Shown in pieces: positions 53,022-63,507 of a stretch of 64,000 bases of DNA. A program made the position numbers and the translations under genes. Source of the stretch: Chitinophaga sp. E66 (lineage in GTDB: Bacteria > Bacteroidota > Bacteroidia > Chitinophagales > Chitinophagaceae). Each line of letters begins with the position of its first letter. The first letter of the stretch is position 1. The stretch spans positions 2,604,001 through 2,668,000 of the forward strand of contig CP079103.1 in NCBI GenBank assembly GCA_019285755.1. The letters run 5' to 3'. The notes under the pieces were generated by a model. That model did not search any database and was not told where the DNA came from. It worked only from the letters and a program-made list of their open reading frames with translations.

Positions 53022-56000
53022 ATGCAAATCGTGTCGTATACGGAATTACAGGTCACCAGCAATTTCTCCTTTTACAGGGAGCCAGCCACCCGGAAGAACT
53101 GGTGGAAGCAGCCGCATTGCTGAAGTACCCATCCATCGCCATCACCGACCGCAACACCCTGGCCGGAATCGTACGGGCGCACACAGCCGCAAAATCTTTC
53201 GGGATAAGGCTCATCGTAGGCTGCCGGCTCGATTTCACCGACGGGCCCAGCCTGCTGGCTTACCCTATGGATGCGGCAGGGTATGCGCAGGTATCCGGAC
53301 TGCTGTCTACCGGCAATATGCGGGCAGAGAAAGGGCGTTGCGAACTAAGGCGGGAGGATCTGTTCGCACATGCCAAAGGGAGTAAGTTTATCGTTCTGCC
53401 GCCGGATACCCTCAACCGTTCATTTGACTTCGACCCAGCCTTCGAAAAACAGCTGGCCGGTTATCGCGAAGGATTGGGAAAACAGTTGTACATCGCCGCC
53501 AGCCGGGGTTATCATGGAGACGACCGCAAGCGGCTCTTCCGCATCCAGCAACTGGCCACGCGTTACGGCGCTCCCATGGTGGCCACCAACGATGTGTATT
53601 ACCATATGCCGGAAAGGCGGCAATTGCAGGATGTGCTCACCTGCATCAGGAACCGCTGTACCATCACGGAGGCGGGCTACCTGCTGCATCCTAATGCAGA
53701 ACGGCATCTGAAATCAGGCAAGGAAATGATACGCCTGTTCCGGCAGTTTCCCGATGCCATAGCCCGCACACAGGAGATCGCGGAGGCGGCGCGCTTTCAG
53801 CTGGATCAGCTCAATTATGTATATCCCCGCGAGATCACACGCGAAGGGCGCAGCCCGCAGGAAGAGCTGACCGTCATTGCCTGGGAAGGTGCGAGGGAAA
53901 GATATAATGGTAAAATCCCGGAACAGATCGCGCAGGATATAGGTAAAGAACTGGCCTTTATTGAAAAGATGGAATATGCGCCGTTCTTCCTTACCGTATA
54001 CGATGTGGTACGTTACTGCAAAGAAAATGAGATCCTTTGCCAGGGGCGTGGCTCCGCAGCCAATTCTACAGTTTGCTATGTAACCGGCATTACTTCCGTA
54101 GACCCCACCAAATTCTCCCTGTTATTCGAGCGCTTCGCTTCCGCAGCCCGCCGTGAACCGCCGGATATCGATCTCGACATCGAGCATGAACGCCGCGAAG
54201 AAGTGATCCAGTATCTGTACCGCAAATACGGCCGGGACAGGGCGGCCATCATCGCCACCGTCACACAGCAACGCACCAAAGGCGCCATTCTCGATGTCGG
54301 CAAAGCCATGGGGCTTTCCACGGAAACAACCGGCAAGCTCAGCGGACTGGTATGGGAATACGACGATGAAAACTTCGGGAGCAGACCATGCAGGAGCTCG
54401 GCCTCAACATCCATGACCCGCATCTGCAAAGGTGTTGTCGCTCACGCGGCAGTACATCGGCTTCCCGCGGCAATTGGGGCAACATACCGGCGGATTCGTG
54501 ATAACCGACGGAAGGCTGTCCGATCTCTGTCCCGTTTTCCCCGCCCGCATGGAGAACCGCAGCAACATTGAATGGAATAAAGATGATATCGAAGAACTGG
54601 GGTTTGTAAAGGTGGATGTGCTGGCACTGGGTATGCTGACCTGTATCCGCAAGGCGTTCCAGTTAGCGAAACTGCATTACGGCCTCGACCTCACGTTGGC
54701 CAACATCCCGCAAGACGATCCGGAAGTCTACCGCATGATCAGCGCGGCAGACACTATCGGCGTGTTCCAGATAGAGAGCCGTGCTCAGATGTCGATGTTG
54801 CCGCGACTGGCCCCCAAGACGTTTTATGACCTGGTGGTAGAAGTGGCCATCGTCCGCCCGGGCCCCATCCAGGGCAACATGGTGCATCCTTACCTGCGCA
54901 GGCGTATGGGCAGGGAGCCTGTCACTTACCCTTCGCCCGACCTTGAAGAAATTCTCGGCCGTACGCTGGGCGTACCGCTTTTCCAGGAGCAGGCCATGAA
55001 GATCGCCATCGTAGCAGCAGGGTTCACTGCCGAAGAAGCGGACCTCCTGCGCCGCAGCATGGCCAGCTTCAAAGTAAACGGCACCCTGTTTAAGTTCGAG
55101 AAGAAACTGGTGGAAGGGATGGTATCGCGCGGATATGACAGGACGTTCGCGCAGAGCATTTTTGAGCAGCTGAAGGGTTTCGGGAGTTATGGTTTCCCGG
55201 AAAGCCATGCCGCCTCCTTTGCTTTGCTGGTATACATTTCCGCCTGGATCAAATGCCATTATCCGGACATGTTTGCCTGTGCACTGCTGAACGCGCAGCC
55301 CATGGGCTTCTATGCCCCGGCCCAGCTTGTTGCCGATGCGCAGCGCCACGGTGTGGAAGTGCTGCCGGTGGACGTCAACATCTCCATATGGGATAACACC
55401 CTCGAACCTCATAAAGGCCGCTACCGGGCGCTCCGGTTAGGATTCCGGCAGATCAAGGGCATGCAGCAGGAGGAAATGGAAATACTGGTAGCGAAAAGGG
55501 GAGCAGGGTACAGTCGCGTATCCGAGCTGCGGGACAAAGGAATTAGTCAGGCTATGATCGAGAAACTGGCCGGTGCGGATGCATTCCGGTCGATCGGCCT
55601 GGACCGCCGCCGCGCCCTCTGGGAAGCCGCTGCGCTGACAGACAGGCCTACGGGGATGTTCACCGGTCAATCAGTGGAAACGCAACAGGAAGGCCAACTC
55701 TTCCTGCCCCTGATGAGCGATGCGCAGCATGTGGTGCAAGACTATGCCACCACGTCGCTCTCCCTAAAAGCGCACCCTCTCAGCTTCCTGCGGCCGCGGC
55801 TGGAAATGCTGGGCGCCGTTACATCAGGCACGCTGAACGGCCTGGCGCAGGATGCGCAGCTGAAACTTGCAGGCCTGGTGCTCGTCCGCCAGCGACCGCC
55901 CACCGCCAAAAACGTCACCTTCATCACCCTTGAGGACGAACAGGAAGCTGCAACCTGATCGTATACGAGAAAGTGTTTGAAAAATACAGGCAGGCCATCC

Positions 56001-56200
56001 TGCAGTCTGATCTGTTGCTGGTGGAAGGGAAAGTGCAACGGCAGGATAAGGTCATGCATATCGTGGTGACCGCCTGTTATGATATCAGTAAAATGCTGGC
56101 GGGGTTATCTAAGTCCGGGGCGAAGGCTTACTATGGCGACCCCAGGCATGAGGAACCTGCGAAGAAAAAGGCATTCCCGGGGTCTAGGGATTTTAAGTAA
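53022..56200 (+). CDS. dnaE2: Error-prone DNA polymerase III alpha (DnaE2, frame-broken)
   Basis: C-family polymerase of ~1,060 residues. The natural start ATG 53022 (MQIVSYTELQVTSNFSFLQG) is hidden because the TTTT run at 53070-53073 lacks one base. PHP domain: HPEELVEAAALL, AITDRNTLAG. Polymerase core: CQGRGSAANSTVCYVTGITS, PPDIDLDIEH (catalytic Asp pair, ~residues 382-384), GVFQIESRAQMSMLPRL, SMASFKVNGTLFKFEKKLVE and FPESHAASFALLVYISAW. Further breaks near 54375-54430 and 55950. It synthesises across lesions without proofreading together with ImuA/ImuB. It converges on the GT32 gene with an 8-bp overlap. Confidence 0.93.
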
Positions 56201-56846
56201 CCGTTGCGACCTGCATCCAGGTATGACTCCAAAAGTGCGTCATGATGCCGTGCTCACCGAATTGCTTAGCTGACCTGATTTCCGCATAATCAAATTCGAA
56301 CACATCCTTAACAGCCAAAAGCTGTTGCGACGTGACCGGATGGCGCCGTAATGCAACTTTCATCCGGAACGGACCTGAGTATTGTGGCGTGTACATCAAC
56401 TCTCTTTCACCACGTACATATGTCTCTACAATGTCTTTCGTTAATTCAAGCAGGAATCTTTCCTTTTCCATGGCAGCGAAATATTCCGATGCCAGCGTGC
56501 CGTTCGAAGGATCTAATAAGAGCTGTCCTGTCGGGCATTCCTCATGCAATGCCATAAATTCCGCTGGCCTATTCAACTGTATGTCCCAATCTGCATAATA
56601 CCCACCGTAATGATATATGATGAGGTACCTTGCGATATCGCCGGCTTCAGCGAGATTACGGGCATTTTTAAATGCGGGAAGCGCAAACTCGTAATGTTGA
56701 TCGATAAACAGTAAAATCGACTGCCGGTCCCAAATCCGTATATTGAAACCATACGGCGAAAGGGACTCCCAGGACCGTAAGCACCCAGCGATGAAGTCGT
56801 TTGGCACAACTCCCATTATCAGATGATTAATAACTTTAGGTACCAT
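56193..56846 (-). CDS. GT32-family glycosyltransferase (Och1-like)
   Basis: Intact 217-residue protein. VPKVINHLIMGVVPNDF is the family start; NLAEAGDIARYLIIYHYGGY then YADWDIQL carries the DxD metal/nucleotide-sugar motif, and a C-terminal HFWSHTW supplies His residues as in GT32/capsular sugar transferases. It probably transfers a hexose to a lipid- or protein-bound acceptor in the cytoplasm. It is the last gene of the minus-strand cassette led by the exported cargo gene, suggesting the cargo or a surface glycan as acceptor. AT-richer than the dnaE2 gene it abuts. Confidence 0.85.
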   Translation of the reverse strand: MVPKVINHLIMGVVPNDFIAGCLRSWESLSPYGFNIRIWDRQSILLFIDQHYEFALPAFKNARNLAEAGDIARYLIIYHYGGYYADWDIQLNRPAEFMALHEECPTGQLLLDPSNGTLASEYFAAMEKERFLLELTKDIVETYVRGERELMYTPQYSGPFRMKVALRRHPVTSQQLLAVKDVFEFDYAEIRSAKQFGEHGIMTHFWSHTWMQVATVT

Positions 56847-56859
56847 TGCATGTCTTTTC

Positions 56860-57807
56860 TTAAGCGACTCCGGCCATTTCCTGCTCAGGCGTTTCTATAG
56901 GATCATAAATTCCGCAACATCCTTCAAGGACCTGTTGCGCCATACTTGCTATGAAATCGTCCGAATAATGATATTTCCTTTGAATTCCGGCCAGCACTTT
57001 CAATATCCACCGGCGTAATTTACCGATTCTATCAGGCGAATTGAAATACTTAGGCCCATAATTGGAAATGATCGCCACATGAATCGCCAACTCGGCGGAC
57101 GTATAAGTAATCCTCAACTTGTCCAACTCATCAACTATCAGCTCTGCTGTCATTTGCAACTGTTCCTTATTATGCCGCCGGGAGCTGTTATCCGTGTGCA
57201 ACCGGTAATATGTCAGCGGCTCCGGAATATTCGCCATTTCATATCTCTCCAGTATCCGGAACCAAAGCGTATAATCTTCAGCAAAGCGGTATTTGCTGCT
57301 ATACCCGAATCGTTTCAATACTTCTGACCGCATCATAACCGAAGGGTGGGAGAATGGATTTTGAAATAGTATCAGGGCTCTGATGTCGGGGCTAGCCACA
57401 GGATATTGCTTCAGGCCCGAAAGTTTGCCGCTTTCAGTGATAATATAGTGATCGCTGCCCACGATGGCAATACTGGCGTTTTCCGGCCGTTCCAGGAATG
57501 CGACCTGCGTCCCCAATCGCATCGGGTGCATCTTATCGTCCGCATCTAACCGGGCGATATATTTACCAGTAGCACGCCCAATTCCTTTGTTCAATGCAAA
57601 GACGATGCCTTCGTTCTTTTCGTTGAAAGCATTACAATCCTGCAGTCATGAAATTCCCGGAGGATTTTTGCGGTATTATCTGTAGAGCCATCGTCAACTA
57701 CAATCAGTTCAAAGTGGATATATTGTTGTGCCAATACACTTCCTATGCATTCTTTCAGGTATTTCTCTGCATTGTGACAGGGTAATATAACGCTGACCAG
57801 TGGTCCA
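56860..57807 (-). CDS. GT2-family glycosyltransferase, in frame with the upstream GT4
   Basis: GT-A domain: [33 protein letters not shown] (first Asp motif), [15 protein letters not shown] (DxD), and the C-terminal [14 protein letters not shown] (the ED motif of the catalytic base). One base is missing near 57595 ([18 protein letters not shown]). No start codon precedes PLVSVILP in frame; the frame instead runs on from the GT4 protein, so this is either the second half of a GT4-GT2 fusion or a gene whose start is hidden by a base error. About 315 residues. Makes a glycosidic bond from a nucleotide sugar. Confidence 0.85.
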
Positions 57808-59045
57808 TTGGTAAGAATTTTGGGTATAACGGCCGCAGCTTTCCTATACAACTTCACTGTTTCTGTTACCATTCTATCTATATTGAAGTGTAATTCTCCA
57901 TGTTTCTTTGCGACCGCTGCATATTGCCGGCCGATGTCGGGATTATCCAGCAGGAATCTTACTTTTCCTCCAGATCATCCGCGTCTAAACGCGCATTACC
58001 GGCTTCCAGGTTCAGCTTCACTTTTAGTCCACCACCCACAGGCACCACCTCCGTCAACCCATCTACATCTGCTACAATTAATGGCAACCCAGCGCCAACC
58101 ATTTCAACTGCGGTATAACTGCATTGTTCTATGAAAGAAGGAACGATACCGACATCGGCCATCCGGTAAAACTCTCCCAGCGTTTGACGATTAACGTTAC
58201 CAGTAAGAGTAATGCGGGACCAAAACCGGGAAATCCGACCCAGGAATCTGGCGTGTTCACCGCCGCCGGCAATCAACAGCCGGACTGGCCTGCCCGATAA
58301 AACCAGTCGCTCAACCAGTGTAATCAGGTCAAACGCACCTTTACGCTCACTCACTGTTCCGGCGAAAAGCAGGATTTGCTCATCCTCAGAAAAACCATGC
58401 TTTTGGCGCAACACAGCCTTTTCGGGATAGTCGTTCTCACTATGCTGTACGCCGTTGCGGATAACCGTTAACTTTTCGGCCGGCACATGCATAAGTTGCT
58501 CCAGGCCACGACAGGCAAAATCGGAGACACAGGCAATATGATCCACCGACGTATAGGCTAACTGCTCTCGTTGCAGCGCAGGATGGAGCTGGCGGCCGTT
58601 TTCACCCGACAATAGTTTGCAGTTAATCAGGCGAAAGAGCGGATAATTATTGGTAATGTTATCGCGCCAGGGCATACAGTGTTTGGTGAGCACCGTGGTA
58701 CAGGGAATCCTCTCCTTTAGCAACTGAGCGATTGGGCAGTGGTTGATCCAGTTGAAATGAAAGACAACATTCTCCCGCCCTGATATTTCTCTGGCAGGTA
58801 GTCTGCGATACAAACATCAAAGTTAAGAGGATCATTGCCCACAGCAATATCCCGGGGAGGTGATAATGCTCGGTGCCCTTATCATCGGTTTCTTTCGAGA
58901 ACTCGCGGAACCTGTTGCTTTTAGCCCAGATGTAATGAAGTTTCAGCCCTTCAGTTTTTGTCAAATATGTGCCTAAAAGGTTCACGTAAGTGGTAAGCCC
59001 ACTGCTCGCCTGATGGTAGTAATCGATAAGGTATAGGTGAATCAT
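57808..59045 (-). CDS. GT4-family glycosyltransferase (frame-broken)
   Basis: GT-B fold. Start [20 protein letters not shown], middle [20 protein letters not shown] and [18 protein letters not shown], donor-binding C-half [48 protein letters not shown] then [18 protein letters not shown] (the E-x7-E motif). Breaks near 58850, 58800 and at the TTTT run 57963-57966. The C-terminal helix ([20 protein letters not shown]) flows straight into the GT2 domain. The start resembles glycosyltransferases I recall from Bacteroidota GG-leader peptide loci. It begins 19 bp after the partner-protein gene. Confidence 0.85.
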
Positions 59046-59064
59046 AACTAATTCAAGGGGGATC

Positions 59065-59893
59065 CTAGGATAAGCGTTTTATCTGCCAGTGATGATATCC
59101 AGCTGACGGGGAAAACTGCACCCGGACGGTTCCGTCTTTTTGATTTGCAATATAAATCCTTACATTAGTACTCATCGTCCTGTTAGTATCGTACGACCGG
59201 CCGGGAACCCAAGATGACGCATGTATTTTCAGTAACTTACTGATTCTTCGGGTATATTCCGAAGTCTTTCCTACAATCAATTCAAGGCCTGACAACACAC
59301 CCGCTGCGCTAACGTCTCCCGAAAAACGACAATCGTGTCTTCGTTGTTCCGGAATCTTTCCGGAATCGCCAGAAGATCTGCCTCTAGTTGAGACAGGTTG
59401 CCCTTGAAAATTGCGGATTTACCGAGCGGCATTCTTTTAGGCCGCGCGACCAGTTTTCCGCTGCACGATTGATACAGGCTATACACCAGGGAATCCCTGT
59501 ATACGGCCACGCCGCTGATCTGGTGCGCAGTACAGGAATCTCTGCTTTCTGCTTCTGTATTGGTACGGGGCGACTGGGGTAATGTCAGGCCCGGATGTCT
59601 TCGGCCGAAGATATCGTTATCTACGTTATAATTAAGGTCGTAATATTCCATTTTCATATTGTAGGAATCTTCCCGGAACTGCACAAACGATGCGGAGGGG
59701 TGCCTAAATCATAATTAATTTGAAGCATCGATATTTCGGGCCGAATACGGAACAGGGATCGGTTTGATGTATCCAGGACTGTTACTGTGTGTATGCGCTC
59801 CCAATCTTTAAGGGGTCTGAGCGGCTTTTTCTGCGCGCTCAGACCGTTAAAAAAGAAAGAACAGAAGAATAGAATTAATAACCTTCTCATCAT
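59065..59893 (-). CDS. Signal-peptide protein coupled to the exported cargo, TonB-C-like end (frame-broken)
   Basis: ATG 59893 overlaps the cargo stop (ATGA), so translation is coupled. Signal peptide MRRLLILFFCSFFFNGLSAQ. Repairs near 59680 and 59290 join three frames into ~275 residues. The N-terminal half is of unknown family (YDLNYNVDNDIFGRRHPG, SCTAHQISGVAVYRDSLVYS). The last ~90 residues (DTIVVFRETL, SGLELIVGKTSEYTRRISKL, SSWVPGRSYDTNRTMSTNVR) resemble the C-terminal fold of TonB-like proteins, including the W.PG element. The place in the operon suggests a periplasmic partner: immunity, chaperone or docking factor. No homologue recognised by name. Confidence 0.6.
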
Positions 59894-60978
59894 TTCAGTT
59901 TATAATAAATTATCTGACCGATCGTATAATAATTATCTCCCATAGCGGGAGCCCCACCATCCCTGAAGGCAGCTTCACTGCTGTAGTCTGTCACTTCACC
60001 TGTCGCTCCTTTAGCCGTAAATGTTCCATCAGGATTCACGACACCCGCATGATAGGCCATCTGGAGCGGATCGCCATAGTTTCGGTAAACTACGGCAAGG
60101 GTAGCATCCGCCGCGGAGCATTGCTCATACATGGAAGATATTACAGCATCATAGGCAGCACCTTCATTAACGCCTCCGGTAGCAGGATTATCGAAGAACC
60201 AATATTCGCCTCCGGCGGTTGCATAACCGAAGCAATTGGATTTGAGATTATCCGTTAATGGAACGGGATTACCGTTTACATCACAAGCTTCTACCACCTT
60301 ATAACCAATAACATCCGTCCCATCCTTGGTTTTCATGATCACAGGTTGCATTTCCAACTGAACCGAACCAGCATCGTACATGATTGTGTTACCTGTGTTT
60401 GTAGCGATGATATTACCATTGGCATCCCGCTTAAATGGCCCATCATACGGATCTGCCGGAGGTGTCGGAGTGTAATCGGAATAAGAACTGCTGGTCAGAG
60501 AAGTATACATGTCGAGGAAGTAATTGAAATCGTATGAACCGTTCATGCTGCCATAATCCCACCCTGATGAGTAATCGCCACTGTCGTTCCAGCCAGTATC
60601 ACCGCTATCTCCGCTAGGCGGCCAGTCTCCGCTGCCACCAGAAGAGTTGCCGCTGCCCACGACTGTAATACCTGATAGTGTTCCTCCGTAATGGGGAGCA
60701 TTAGGATCCCGGTTCCGCTGCCATGCCAGCTCCATCCACTGTCTCCCAGGTCCAGTAATCTCCTGAACCATTATTGAAGTTGCCGGATCCTGATGCAGGC
60801 CCCATGCGGAATAGTTACCACTGGAATCCTGTGAAAACTGGAAACCGATATTGGTAAAGTAATTGATCACGTCATCTGTGGTGAATCCGCCTTTGATGGA
60901 TTTTAATTCATCGGCTGTATCGATAGTCATTAATTCGTGCTCCAACTGAGCAAATGCGAGCTTTAGCTTTTTCTTCAT
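59890..60978 (-). CDS. Large double-glycine-leader cargo with C-terminal Cys/His domain
   Basis: Intact. ATG 60978 is chosen over ATG 61014 because it starts the canonical leader: MKKKLKLAFAQLEHELMTID, then TADELKSIKGG, with predicted C39 cleavage after Gly31. The mature part has ~75 unknown residues, a low-complexity Gly/Ser/Asp/Tyr linker (roughly 100-165; SGDSGDTGWNDSGDYSSGWD), then ~190 residues ending in a domain with NCFGYATAGGEYWF (Cys249) and MAYHAGVVNPDGTFTAKGAT (His310). The Cys-then-His order with GVV and DGT strands suggests a papain/NlpC-like enzyme or toxin. Nothing like a short bacteriocin core is present. 362 residues. Confidence 0.7.
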   Translation of the reverse strand: MKKKLKLAFAQLEHELMTIDTADELKSIKGGFTTDDVINYFTNIGFQFSQDSSGNYSAWGLHQDPATSIMVQEITGPGRQWMELAWQRNRDPNAPHYGGTLSGITVVGSGNSSGGSGDWPPSGDSGDTGWNDSGDYSSGWDYGSMNGSYDFNYFLDMYTSLTSSSYSDYTPTPPADPYDGPFKRDANGNIIATNTGNTIMYDAGSVQLEMQPVIMKTKDGTDVIGYKVVEACDVNGNPVPLTDNLKSNCFGYATAGGEYWFFDNPATGGVNEGAAYDAVISSMYEQCSAADATLAVVYRNYGDPLQMAYHAGVVNPDGTFTAKGATGEVTDYSSEAAFRDGGAPAMGDNYYTIGQIIYYKLK

Positions 60979-61175
60979 GGGATTAAAGGGATTGATTATA
61001 AATGAGTAATTCAAGGCACTATATCCTTTTTATCATGTGGAGTTCACGGGCAAACATCAACAACTGTGCTTTCAAAGTGGAACTGCTACATCTTTACAAG
61101 AAAACGGGTTTGCAATCACAACAAATCAGGGACACCTCAATATAAAACAAGTATTGCAAATTTCATTTACTTATT

Positions 61176-61207
61176 TTTGATATTAGCATAATTAAACTAT
61201 CTTTTTG
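61176..61207 (+). promoter_or_regulatory. Possible promoter of the exporter genes
   Basis: TTTG at 61176-61179 and TATCTTTTTG at 61198-61207, 18 bp apart, approximate the Bacteroidota -33/-7 elements; the -7 has two extra T. It lies in the AT-rich divergent region (60979-61241) between cargo and exporter genes, 35 bp before the exporter start. Confidence 0.35.
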
Positions 61208-61241
61208 CCATAAAAGATTAACCCTTTAATATTTCCACCCT

Positions 61242-63507
61242 ATGTCTAAGCAATTTCCCTGTGACCGACAATTGGATACAATGGATTGTGGCCCTGCATG
61301 CTTGAAGATGATTGCAAAACATTATGGCAAATATTACAGTCTCCAATACTTACGCGACAAGTGCGGTATCAGTAAAGAAGGCGTTTCATTCCTTGATCTG
61401 GGCCATGCAGCCGAGGAAATCGGGCTTCGCAGCCTGTCGCTCAAATGTACAATAGAAGAGCTCCTTATAAAGATCCCGCTTCCTGTAATCGTTCATTGGA
61501 ACAACAGCCATTTCATTGTAGTATATAAATCAAATCCACGTACCGGAACGCTATATGTATCCGACCCCGCCAGAGGGCATGCACGGTACGAAAAAGAAGC
61601 ATTTGCAAAACATTGGATACGTGACCAGGAAGCTGGCAAAGGCGTACTCATGGTACTTGAACCACAGTCCGATTTTTATCAGCGGGAAGGCGCGGAGCGC
61701 GCGGAAAGAAGAAAACGTTCGAGAATTTCCTGGGGTACTTCCGGCCTTATAAAAGAGCTTTTTCAACCTCCTCGTAGTGATGTTGGTGGTAACCATTCTC
61801 CAGGGCCTCCTGCCGTTCATCGCAAAAGCTGTCATAGATGTCGGTATTCAAACAAGGGACGTGGACTTCATTAACATCGTCCTTATCGCCAATATCGCGA
61901 TTTACGTTAGCATTTTATTAAGCAATATGGTGCGAGACTGGATACTGCTGCATGTAACTTCGCGGGTAAATATTGCACTCATTTCCGATTATCTTATCAA
62001 ACTGATGCTCTTGCCGATTACGTTTTTTGAAAACAAAATGCTGGGAGATATTCTTCAGCGAGCGCAAGACCATGAGCGAATCAGGAGTTTCATTATGAAT
62101 AATTCCCTGAACATGGTGTTCTCAACACTTACTTTCGTAGTGTTCGGAATAATATTATCGTTTTACAACGCCACCATCTTCTATATCTTTTTAGCAGGAA
62201 GTATGTTGTATGTGGCCTGGGTCACAGGTTTTCTACGCCTGCGGCGTAAACTCGACTGGGAATATTTTGAACTGGTATCTCGTAACCAGAGCTACTGGGT
62301 AGAGACAATCAGTGGTATCCAGGACATAAAAATCAACAATTACGAAAACCAAGACGTTGGAAATGGGAAGATATTCAGGCTCGTTTGTATAAGGTGAACG
62401 TCCGGTCCATGAACATTAATAATGTACAAAACCGGGTGCTCAATTCATCGACAATATTAAAAACCTGGCGATCACCTTCTTTTGTGCCAAAGCTGTCATC
62501 CGTGGAGAAATGACGTTCGGCGTCATGATCTCCACGCAATTCATCATCGGAATGCTAAATGGGCCGGTCTCTCAATTTATTCAATTCATCGTTTCCTTCC
62601 AATTTGCGAAAATGAGTTTCCTGCGGCTGAACGAAATCCATCAATTGGAAGACGAACACGAACATGTTGGAAGCAATCCTATCGACCTACCTGAGATAAA
62701 AAGCCTGGTACTCAATAACGTATCCTTTGCTTATACAAGAAATAGCCTCCCTGTGCTAAAAACATCCGGCTGCTCATACCAGAAGGAAAGGTTACCGCCA
62801 TCGTTGGCGACAGCGGATCCGGCAAATCCACCCTCCTCAAACTCATCCTGCGACTATACAAGCCCTCAGCCGGAGATATCCTGATAGGCAACATGAATAT
62901 CAATAACATCAGCCTTAAACAGTGGCGGGATAAATGTGGCGCCGTCATGCAGGACGGAAAGATCTTCAACGATACTATACTGAATAACATAGTCCTGGAC
63001 GATGAAAAAATAGATTACAATAAACTAAAAAAGCGCTGGAGACCGCCAATATAGCCACAGAAATTGAAAAGCTCCCCTGGGATATCAGACCATGATGGGC
63101 GAACAAGGCAGAGGGTTAAGCGGCGGACAGAAACAACGGATACTCATTGCCCGGGCGCTCTACAAAGATCCCGATTACCTTTTCTTCGACGAAGCAACCA
63201 ATGCCTTAGACACCATCAATGAGCAGAAGATTGTATCCGCACTAGACAATGTCTTCAAAAACAAAACGGTCGTTGTCGTCGCTCACCGGCTCAGTACTAT
63301 CCGGAAAGCAGATCAGATTGTCGTCATGCAGGACGGATTTGTCACTGAAGTCGGTAGTCATGATCGTTTAATGAAACTCAAGAACAGGTACTTCCAACTG
63401 GTACAGTCACAGTTAGATCTAAGCGCGCCGATACTTAAAACAGAAAGTGCCGCCCCTGAAAATACCCCAGCACTTACCTTAAAAATGAGACCACTCATGA
63501 ACAATAA
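61242..63507 (+). CDS. C39-peptidase-containing ABC exporter (PCAT, frame-broken)
   Basis: Cleaves GG leaders and exports the cargo. N-terminal C39 peptidase: DTMDCGPACLKMIAKHYGKY (catalytic Cys), VIVHWNNSHFIVVYK (His), YVSDPARG (Asp). Membrane domain: FINIVLIANIAIYVSILLSN through LSFYNATIFYIFLAGSMLYV. ATPase: VTAIVGDSGSGKSTLLKLIL (Walker A), QDGKIFNDTI (Q-loop), QGRGLSGGQKQRILIARALY (signature) and YLFFDEATNALD (Walker B), then VVAHRLSTIRKAD (H-loop). At least five one-base breaks, one at TTTTT 61759-61763. As written the frame runs into the HlyD gene; one more C at 63465-63468 gives a stop at 63505-63507. About 755 residues. Confidence 0.92.

Noticed and set aside
60978..61014. Cargo start at ATG 61014
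   Set aside because: It would place 12 extra residues before the canonical MKKKLK leader; GG leaders of this type begin with a short basic segment.
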